This document shows, in pieces, positions 1-5,924 of a DNA stretch of 8,510 nucleotides; positions within the stretch are counted from its first letter, which is position 1, and each line of letters begins with the position of its first letter. The notes beneath the pieces are model-generated. The model had not been told where the DNA came from and did not search any database. It worked only from the letters and a program-made list of their open reading frames with translations. A program made the position numbers and the translations under genes. This DNA comes from Actinomycetota bacterium (GTDB lineage Bacteria > Actinomycetota > Acidimicrobiia > Acidimicrobiales > AC-14), in the NCBI GenBank assembly GCA_020200615.1, contig JAIVIH010000005.1:1-8510 (forward strand), in the 5' to 3' direction.

Positions 1-649
1 GCCAGTGGGGCGGCTTGCGGATGAGCCGGTAGAAGGAAGTGTAGGCGTCCCGCAGTCGCTGTTCGGGGTCGAAGGATGCGACCGGCTGGTGCGCGGTGAT
101 GATGGGAAAGACGTCCTGCAGCAAGTGGAAGAGCTGGACGGAGAGATCGCCCGACACCGACGCTTCGGCGCAGGACACGTCGTCGGGGACGACCAGCAGT
201 TCCGAACGGAAGTCGGAGTAAGTGGCGGGGGCCGGGATCAAGCTGATCTTCTTCTCGTCCTTCGGCACCGGAGGCGTCTTCGGCCGCAGGCGGTAGAGAA
301 CGGCCGCTCCCCAGAGCACTGACCAGACGTGCTTGCGTACCTGCCAGTCGGCCTCGGCCAGTCGGGGGCTGCGACTGACAAGGATCGAGCGCAGCGGCGA
401 GAGCAGACCAAAGCACTTCGACAGGATTGTGGTCAGGCGAGTGCTGTCCACGGCGAGGGCGTGCTTCTTCCCCGAGTCCGGCGTGAGGGAGCATCGCCAC
501 CGGCTCGGGCTGAGCATGGCGTCGACGAGCTCCATGGGCTTCATGACCTTGGGCCAGCGCTCTTGGAGGGCCTGCAGGGAGACGTGCTCCTTGTCGCTCT
601 CCCTCGGGCGGAGGACGGTGACGGTGGGGGACGAGCCGTTCTGGGTCAT
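1..649 (-). CDS. Unrecognised protein, third gene of redox operon (partial, C-terminus off left edge)
   Basis: The minus strand is open from an ATG at 649-647 to the window edge, giving 216 codons without a stop. The protein begins MTQNGSSPTVTVLRPRESDK and the visible part ends at ...YRLIRKPPHW. Its ATG directly follows the TAA of the cytochrome gene (TAAATG), so it is very probably co-translated with it; no separate Shine-Dalgarno stands out. The visible part has no signal peptide, no clear membrane segment, no CXXCH heme site and no nucleotide-binding motif. It is mixed alpha/beta in composition, with a Trp-rich stretch at about residues 103-117 and a Pro/Lys-rich stretch at about 125-140. 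I do not recognise the family. By position it should work with the flavin oxidoreductase and di-heme cytochrome upstream, perhaps as the catalytic oxygenase, hydrolase or binding partner, but that is inference. The large plus-strand frame over this region is a high-GC shadow. Confidence 0.75.
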   Translation of the reverse strand, partial: MTQNGSSPTVTVLRPRESDKEHVSLQALQERWPKVMKPMELVDAMLSPSRWRCSLTPDSGKKHALAVDSTRLTTILSKCFGLLSPLRSILVSRSPRLAEADWQVRKHVWSVLWGAAVLYRLRPKTPPVPKDEKKISLIPAPATYSDFRSELLVVPDDVSCAEASVSGDLSVQLFHLLQDVFPIITAHQPVASFDPEQRLRDAYTSFYRLIRKPPHW

Positions 650-2077
650 TTACCGGGTCTTGAGGTACTCGAGGATGGCTTCCCTGTCCGCGGGCGGAAG
701 CTGCGTGCCGTAGAGGTGCCCCTCGTTGCCGTTGCCGGGCAGGGTGGTGTCGAACCGGAATCCCACCCGCTCGGCCGCCGCTCCGGACGACACGAATCCC
801 AAGTCTGCGTAGTCGTAGACGTCGTACCTTCGGTAGAAGACGTCGGGCCGCTCTTCCGGGAACAGCAGGGCGCGCATCGTCGGGACGCTTCCGTTGTGGA
901 GGTAGGGAGCGCGGAGCCAAACCCCATCCAACGGCATGTTGACGTAGCCGTCCGTCTTGCGGAAATGGGAGAAAGCCCAGGGACGGCCCTCCCCGATGGT
1001 GTTCATCCTCCTTGCCGTTTCTTCGTCGAACGATCGGAGGCGTTCCCCGTCGGTCCCGATGTCGGCGAGGGGCGAGACTTGACCGACCTGGGCTCCGTCG
1101 AAGTCATGGCAGGACGCGCACTGCTGCGCGTACAACCGTGCGCCCGCTTCCGCTTTTCGGGCATCGATGCGATCGCCGGGGAAGGCGGGGGGCGGAAAGT
1201 CCAGGATCCAGTCCTCGATGCGCTTCATGGCCTTGAGGTCGAGAGAGGCCGGAGTGGCCCCCGCCCCGATGGCCGCACTCTTGTTCCGCTCGCTCAGCGA
1301 GCTGTTGTTGCCGTCCCAGTGCAGGTACATGCCGTCGCGTCTGCGCTGGTTCCAGATCGTGGGCAGGTCGCTCGTACCTATCGTGTCGTCGATGCTCAGG
1401 TCGAGGCCGAGGAGATCCTTGTAGGGGTTGAAGGTGTCGACTCGGCCCGGACCCCAGGGCGGCCGCTTGTCGACCCAGCTGAAGTCCCGGTCGAGGTCCT
1501 TCAGCGCCTTCTCCGTGCGGGGGATCACGAAGTGGCGGTACAGGCGTGACTCCCACCACGACAGCTTCTGCCCGTCGTCGCGCATGGCCTTGAGGAGGGT
1601 GTCGGCGTTGAAGCGCGGATCACGTCCGGCGGCCCGCAGGAAGTCGATGTAGCCGCGGAGGTCGAACGTGTTGGCGGGCATGCCGAGAACGATGCGGGGA
1701 GCGGCCTCCGCCGAGTCCCGGACGGTGCCGGTGTGGCAGACGGCGCAGTTCACGCCCACGCTGGCGACGGGGTTCTCCCGCCGGCTCGTGCCGATGGGAC
1801 GCTTCTGTCCGGGCTCGTAGATGAAGCCGAGCCGGGCATAGCCGTCGCCCTCGCCCTGGGGCAGGTGCTCGGGGAACACCTTGGGCAGCACGTACCAGAT
1901 CCGTTCCGGGATCCCGGAGCGGGCCTCGGCTCCGATGGAGCCGTACTTGAAGTGGTCCTCGATGCCGGCGTGGAGCTCCGGTTCGTTGTGGCGGATGACG
2001 ACAAGGGCGAGAACGCCGGCAGCAAGGAGCAGTAGCACCAGGACGCCGCCGAAGCCGATGGCCAGCCTCCGCTTCAC
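650..2077 (-). CDS. Membrane-anchored di-heme c-type cytochrome, RoxA/MauG/cytochrome c peroxidase-like
   Basis: This 475-residue protein probably faces the outside of the cytoplasmic membrane and uses two covalently bound hemes for peroxide- or dioxygen-linked oxidation. Residues 5-28 form one hydrophobic segment after MKRR, a signal anchor or uncleaved signal peptide. The two heme c sites are CAVCH at 111-115 and CASCH at 320-324. The stretch at about 254-270 (HWDGNNSSLSERNKSAA) and the C-terminal block at about 382-411 (PLDGVWLRAPYLHNGSVPT, then LLFPEERP) resemble RoxA-like cytochromes, a branch of the bacterial di-heme peroxidase/MauG group. RoxA itself is longer, so a rubber-oxygenase role should not be assumed. 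The start is GTG at 2077, overlapping the TGA of the preceding flavin oxidoreductase gene (GTGA), with a GGAGAG ribosome site six bases upstream. The TAA abuts the next ATG. A cytochrome c maturation system must be encoded elsewhere. Substrate unknown. Confidence 0.9.
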   Translation of the reverse strand: MKRRLAIGFGGVLVLLLLAAGVLALVVIRHNEPELHAGIEDHFKYGSIGAEARSGIPERIWYVLPKVFPEHLPQGEGDGYARLGFIYEPGQKRPIGTSRRENPVASVGVNCAVCHTGTVRDSAEAAPRIVLGMPANTFDLRGYIDFLRAAGRDPRFNADTLLKAMRDDGQKLSWWESRLYRHFVIPRTEKALKDLDRDFSWVDKRPPWGPGRVDTFNPYKDLLGLDLSIDDTIGTSDLPTIWNQRRRDGMYLHWDGNNSSLSERNKSAAIGAGATPASLDLKAMKRIEDWILDFPPPAFPGDRIDARKAEAGARLYAQQCASCHDFDGAQVGQVSPLADIGTDGERLRSFDEETARRMNTIGEGRPWAFSHFRKTDGYVNMPLDGVWLRAPYLHNGSVPTMRALLFPEERPDVFYRRYDVYDYADLGFVSSGAAAERVGFRFDTTLPGNGNEGHLYGTQLPPADREAILEYLKTR

Positions 2078-3423
2078 GGGGAACTCTCCGCTTCATAAGC
2101 AGGCTGGTAGACCGACATCACCTTTTCGATCATCTCCGGGCGCGAGGCGAACCGGCTCTCCTCGTAGCACCCGAGCGGGTTCATGAGCACGTTGACCAGG
2201 CACTTGTTGCAGTACGTGCACGGCTTGGGCGCCCGGTCGTGGCCGGCGGCGAACAGCTTGACCAGGTCGTTGTTGGCCACCAGCGGTCGGGCGATGGAAA
2301 CGGCGTCGCAGTCGCTGTCCTCGATGGCCTTCCTGATCACCGACGCCGTCTGGAAGCCGCCGGTGCAGATCACGGGCACGCTCACTGCTGGCTTGACGGC
2401 CCGAGCCAGCGGGAGGTTGATGCCTTCGATCACCGGGCCGCGGGCGTGGACCCAGAGTTTCCGCCAGAGCTTGCTCAGAGGCCACGTCCGGAAGATGAGG
2501 AAATTCCGCAGAGTGTAGGCCCCGCTGCCGAGCATGACCCCGTAAACCTTGCTGGTGACGCCCAAGGGGAAGTCACCCGCGGGATTGCGCGGATGGGGGA
2601 AGCTGCTCCCGCTGGACACGTGAATCGCATCGACGCCTGCTTCCTCGAGCCAGCGGCAGACCTGGACGCTCTCCTCCAGGGTGTTCCCGGACTTCTCCCA
2701 CGGGAACAGGGCGTTGTTGTACTCCTGGACGCTGATCTTGGCCTGAAGGTGGAAGTCGTCCCCGACCTCGCGACGGATGGCACGCACCACGTCGAGGATG
2801 AACCGCGCCCGGTTTTCCAGCGAGCCGCCGTATTCGTCCTTCCGGTCATTGATGGCCGAGCTGAGGAACTGAGTGAACAGGTAGCCGTTGGCCGAGTGCA
2901 GCTCGACGCCGTCGAGTCCCGCCTCGCGCGCCCGACGAGCGCCGGCCGCGAACGCCTGGACGGTCTCGTGGACCTCGGCCCGGGTCATGGCCTCCGCCCG
3001 GAGGCCGTGCACGCTCTCGGCGTGGCCCGTCGGGGCGATCCCCCGGGGGTTGTCGACACCGACGATGTCGCGCTGGCGCCCGGCGTGGCTCAGTTGCAAG
3101 ATGAACCGGCAGTCGTGCTCGTGGACGCGGCGACCCAGCTCACGCCAGAACGGAATCCGCTCGTCACGGTCGATGGTGGCGTAGTTGGGAACGATCCGGC
3201 CCTGGATCGTCACCGGGACGAAGGACGAGATGATCGCCCCGACGCCACCCTCGGCGAACTTGAGCTCCCAATTGATCCGGACGGGACTGCCCGAGCCGTC
3301 GTAATTGTCGAAGCGCCCGGAGATGTTGGAGCGAAAGATCCGGTTCTTGACGACGAGATTGCGGAATCGGAGGGGCTCGAAAATGACATCCGCTTCCCGG
3401 GCGACGGGGGTGGTATCAGCCAT
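2074..3423 (-). CDS. NADH:flavin oxidoreductase, Old Yellow Enzyme family, with C-terminal Cys cluster motif
   Basis: This 449-residue cytoplasmic FMN-dependent TIM-barrel enzyme is expected to use NAD(P)H to reduce activated C=C bonds or related substrates. It starts the barrel with FEPLRFRNLVVKNRIFRS at about 15-32. Later come LQLSHAGRQ at 109-117, the family signature ELHSANGYLFTQFLSS at 174-189, DEYGGSLENRARF at 196-208 and the phosphate-binding VICTGGF at 351-357. Near the end, C402, C405, C408 and C419 (CX2CX2CX10C) resemble the [4Fe-4S] site of the 2,4-dienoyl-CoA reductase branch. The FAD/NAD(P)H domain that normally follows there is absent, so an external electron donor or acceptor is possible. 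An aromatic and basic insert at about 300-330 (YTLRNFLIFRTWPLSKLW) looks membrane-interacting. The ATG at 3423 is preceded at once by an in-frame TGA, which fixes the start; no good ribosome site is visible. First gene of the operon. Confidence 0.93.
   Translation of the reverse strand: MADTTPVAREADVIFEPLRFRNLVVKNRIFRSNISGRFDNYDGSGSPVRINWELKFAEGGVGAIISSFVPVTIQGRIVPNYATIDRDERIPFWRELGRRVHEHDCRFILQLSHAGRQRDIVGVDNPRGIAPTGHAESVHGLRAEAMTRAEVHETVQAFAAGARRAREAGLDGVELHSANGYLFTQFLSSAINDRKDEYGGSLENRARFILDVVRAIRREVGDDFHLQAKISVQEYNNALFPWEKSGNTLEESVQVCRWLEEAGVDAIHVSSGSSFPHPRNPAGDFPLGVTSKVYGVMLGSGAYTLRNFLIFRTWPLSKLWRKLWVHARGPVIEGINLPLARAVKPAVSVPVICTGGFQTASVIRKAIEDSDCDAVSIARPLVANNDLVKLFAAGHDRAPKPCTYCNKCLVNVLMNPLGCYEESRFASRPEMIEKVMSVYQPAYEAESSP
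2084..2089 (-). promoter_or_regulatory. Ribosome binding site for the di-heme cytochrome GTG start
   Basis: GGAGAG on the minus strand ends six bases before the GTG at 2077. It supports this start inside the end of the upstream gene over other in-frame options. It lies in the last codons of the flavin oxidoreductase gene, as expected for translational coupling. Confidence 0.7.
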
Positions 3424-3552
3424 TCATTTATCGCGCCACGCCCGGTCCCACGTGCTCGCCCTCTCCCTCGCCGGCGATACCGCAGCGTACACCGGACCCT
3501 CGGGAAAAATCCGCGGGATCTCAGTCGCGTCAGGGGGCGTCAGTATGGGCGG
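3424..3552. other. Divergent intergenic region between the redox operon and the ABC-F gene
   Basis: These 129 bases separate the minus-strand operon from the plus-strand ABC-F gene and must hold both outward promoters. I see no convincing -35/-10 pair on either strand. Neither flanking ATG has a clear Shine-Dalgarno, so leaderless transcripts are possible on both sides; CAGTAT at 3541-3546 is weakly placed as a -10 for a leaderless ABC-F transcript. The only A-rich patch is GGGAAAAATCC near 3501-3512. No strong inverted repeat was noticed. Confidence 0.5.
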
Positions 3553-5172
3553 ATGCCGGCCACGCTCGTCGCCCGCGATGTCACCGTCGCCTTCGGCGAG
3601 CGCGTCATCCTCGACGGCGTGAGCCTGACCATCTCGCCCGGCGTCCGCCTCGGAGTCGTCGCCCCCAACGGCACGGGCAAGTCCACGTTGCTGCGAGCCC
3701 TGGCCGGCCTTCAAACCCTCGACCGGGGGTCGGTGGCCCTGGCGCCTCCGACGGCGACCGTCGGCTACCTGCCCCAGGAGCCCGAGCGACGGGGGGGCGA
3801 GACGCTGAGGGCCTTCCTGGCCCGTCGTACGGGGGTTCAGGCGGCGAGCGCGGAACTGGACGTTGCCACCGCCTCCCTGACCGAGGGGGATGCGGGGAGC
3901 GATCTGGCGTACGCCGGGGCCCTCGAGCGCTGGATGGCGCTCGGCGGCGCCGACCTCGACAGCCGCATCGGCCCCCTGTGGGCCGACCTCGGCCTCGCCG
4001 CCGGACTGCTCGACCAGGACATGACGACGCTGTCGGGAGGCCAGGCAGCACGGGCGTCGATGGCGGGCGTCCTCCTCTCCCAGTTCGACGTGTTCCTCCT
4101 CGACGAGCCCACCAACGACCTGGACTTCGACGGGCTGGACAGGCTGGAAGGCTTCCTCGACACGCCGGCCGTCGGGGTGGCGATCGTTTCCCACGACCGG
4201 GCCTTTCTCGAGCGCACGATCACGTCCGTTCTCGAGATCGACGAGCACGACCACGCCGCGTCCCTGTTCGACGGCGGGTGGCAGCCGTACCTCGACGAAC
4301 GGGCGACGGCGCGCCGCCACGCAGAAGAGACCTTCGACGAGTACCGCTCCCGACGCCGGGAGCTCGAGGATCGGGCCCGGACGCAGCGCCAGTGGGCTGT
4401 TCAGGGCGCGCGGACGGCCAAGAAGCGACCCCGTGACCATGACAAGGCCCAGCAGGGCTTCTTCACCAACCGGACCGAGAAGCAGGCGGCGAAGGTCCGC
4501 ATCACCGAGAAGGCGCTCGACCGCCTGACCGAGGTCGACAAGCCCTGGGAGTCATGGGACCTTCGGTTCGCGGTGGCCTCCGCGCCTCGGAGCGGCGACG
4601 TGGTGGCCCGTCTGACGGGCGCCGTCGTCGCACGGGGGACGTTCCGCCTCGGCCCCCTCGATGTTGAGATCAACTGGGGCGATCGCGTGGCCATCCTGGG
4701 ACCGAACGGCAGCGGCAAGTCGACGCTGCTGGCGGCCCTCCTCGGTCGGGTTCCTCTCGCCTCGGGAGAACGGTGGCTGGGTCCGAGTGTGGTCGTCGGG
4801 GAGGTCGATCAGGCTCGCGGTCGCCTGGCGGGGCACCAAACCCTGCTGGCCGCCTTCTCGGCCGAGAGCGGGATCGTGGTGCAGTCCGAGGCCCGATCGC
4901 TGCTGGCCAAGTTCGGCTTGGGCGCCGATCACGTCAACCGGCCCGCGGACTCGCTGACGCCCGGCGAGCGCACCCAGGCCACCCTGGCCGTGCTGATGGC
5001 GAGAGGCGTCAACTGCCTGGTGCTGGACGAGCCCACCAACCACCTGGACCTTCCTGCCATCGAGCAGCTGGAGGGCGCGCTCGAGAGCTACGACGGCACC
5101 CTGGTTCTGGTCACCCACGACCGGCGCCTTCTGGAGACCGTCCGCATCGACCGGACCATCACCCTCGGCTGA
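3553..5172 (+). CDS. ABC-F family ATPase (ribosomal translation factor / possible antibiotic resistance)
   Basis: This 539-residue soluble protein has two ABC ATPase domains and no membrane segment, the ABC-F layout. Members bind the ribosomal E site and reach toward the peptidyl-transferase centre, either relieving stalls or displacing antibiotics. Domain 1 has Walker A APNGTGKST at 37-45, signature LSGGQ at 160-164, Walker B FLLDEPTNDLD at 181-191 and H-loop SHDR at 213-216. Domain 2 has GPNGSGKST at 383-391, an altered signature LTPGE at 468-472, LVLDEPTNHLD at 489-499 and THDR at 521-524. The charged linker between them (about 250-330) contains RTAKKRPRDHDKAQQGFF, like linkers in actinobacterial resistance-type ABC-F proteins. 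The start chosen is the ATG at 3553, just before the conserved N-terminal strand. The frame stays open far upstream, but that part is antisense to the flavin oxidoreductase. It stands alone on this strand, divergent from the redox operon. Resistance versus housekeeping role cannot be decided here. Confidence 0.93.
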   Translation: MPATLVARDVTVAFGERVILDGVSLTISPGVRLGVVAPNGTGKSTLLRALAGLQTLDRGSVALAPPTATVGYLPQEPERRGGETLRAFLARRTGVQAASAELDVATASLTEGDAGSDLAYAGALERWMALGGADLDSRIGPLWADLGLAAGLLDQDMTTLSGGQAARASMAGVLLSQFDVFLLDEPTNDLDFDGLDRLEGFLDTPAVGVAIVSHDRAFLERTITSVLEIDEHDHAASLFDGGWQPYLDERATARRHAEETFDEYRSRRRELEDRARTQRQWAVQGARTAKKRPRDHDKAQQGFFTNRTEKQAAKVRITEKALDRLTEVDKPWESWDLRFAVASAPRSGDVVARLTGAVVARGTFRLGPLDVEINWGDRVAILGPNGSGKSTLLAALLGRVPLASGERWLGPSVVVGEVDQARGRLAGHQTLLAAFSAESGIVVQSEARSLLAKFGLGADHVNRPADSLTPGERTQATLAVLMARGVNCLVLDEPTNHLDLPAIEQLEGALESYDGTLVLVTHDRRLLETVRIDRTITLG

Positions 5173-5182
5173 GAGGGAACCC

Positions 5183-5211
5183 TTGACCAAACCTTGCATG
5201 GTTCCTACGAT
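5183..5211 (+). promoter_or_regulatory. Sigma70-type promoter for the LVIVD/PA-domain gene
   Basis: TTGACC (5183-5188, 5 of 6 to consensus) and TACGAT (5206-5211, fitting TANNNT) are separated by exactly 17 bases, just after the ABC-F stop. Transcription would start near 5218. Start codons at 5183 (TTG) and 5198 (ATG) in the same frame as the downstream gene therefore lie inside the promoter and are unlikely to be used. No terminator is visible between the ABC-F stop and this site. Confidence 0.55.
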
Positions 5212-5389
5212 TTCTGGTATCCGGCGGCGCCACGGATCGCGAGCGAGCGTGGCCAAACGGGGGGGTCCCACATTGAGGTATCCACGCAGCCGCTCTTCCT
5301 TCGGGCCGACGATCAAGGGGCACCGGCGGTCGAGGTCCTTCCGGCTCCTGCCGGCGGTACTTCTGGCTGTCGCTCTGGTGTCGCCGACC

Positions 5390-5392
5390 TGA
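5390..5392 (+). other. In-frame TGA within the signal peptide
   Basis: ACC TGA GCC TTC GCC CAT encodes T-stop-AFAH at the h-region/cleavage-site junction. A single change to TGG (Trp) or CGA (Arg) would restore the frame. TGA ends several other genes in the window (the flavin oxidoreductase, the ABC-F gene and the O-antigen ligase-like gene), so general reassignment of TGA is not indicated. Confidence 0.7.
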
Positions 5393-5924
5393 GCCTTCGC
5401 CCATCCCGACCACGGCCAGACCGGTTCCGGGGGAGAAGAGTTCCCCGGGGAGGGCGTCCTCGGGAAGAAGAAGCAGCACACGGGGGTCGGTGGTCACCTG
5501 CCGCCGGTGCAGAACAACGTGACCGTGGTGGGCAAGGCCGAGGTCACCAACCCCGCCGGCAGTGGCAACGACGGCCGCGTAGCTGACGTGTTCGGGTACG
5601 GGGACTACGCCTACCTCAATGCGTTCCGTGATCCCACGTGCGAACTGGCCGGAGTCCACGTGGTCGACATCTCCAACCCGGCGGCGCCGTTCGAGGTCCC
5701 CGACGCCTTCATCCCCACCAGCCCTGGCTCGTACGCAGGCGAGGGCATCCAGGTCATCCCGATGGCCAACCAGTTCTTCACCGGCGACCTGCTCATCCAC
5801 CAGAACGAGACGTGCCCCGCGAATCCGCCGCCCCCCAGCGCTCCCCAGGGCGGCATCTCGCTGTGGAATGTCACCGATCCGACCAACTCGCAGCCGGTGA
5901 AGCTGCACACGGGAGACTTCACCC

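Noticed and set aside
329..1549. Plus-strand open frame of 406 codons opposite the cytochrome and third gene
   Set aside because: The Arg/Gly/Val/Pro-rich composition is typical of high-GC antisense shadow; the minus-strand frame has two CXXCH sites and a signal anchor.
2239..3552. Long N-terminal extension (about 438 codons) of the plus-strand ABC-F frame
   Set aside because: It is antisense to the well-supported flavin oxidoreductase, lacks family motifs, and the ABC-F family begins at the ATG at 3553.
3424..4440. Minus-strand 338-codon frame opposite the ABC-F gene
   Set aside because: It is a shadow of the ABC-F coding sequence with no recognisable domain; the plus strand carries intact Walker and signature motifs.
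5390..5392. TGA recoding (selenocysteine or TGA as a sense codon)
   Set aside because: No SECIS-like hairpin was apparent just after it, a signal-peptide position makes no sense for selenocysteine, and TGA is used as a normal stop by several other genes in the window.
5924..5924. Programmed ribosomal frameshift in the propeller gene
   Set aside because: ACCCAATCCC is not a classic slippery heptamer and no strong downstream structure was evident; a one-base insertion in a C run is simpler, although unproven.
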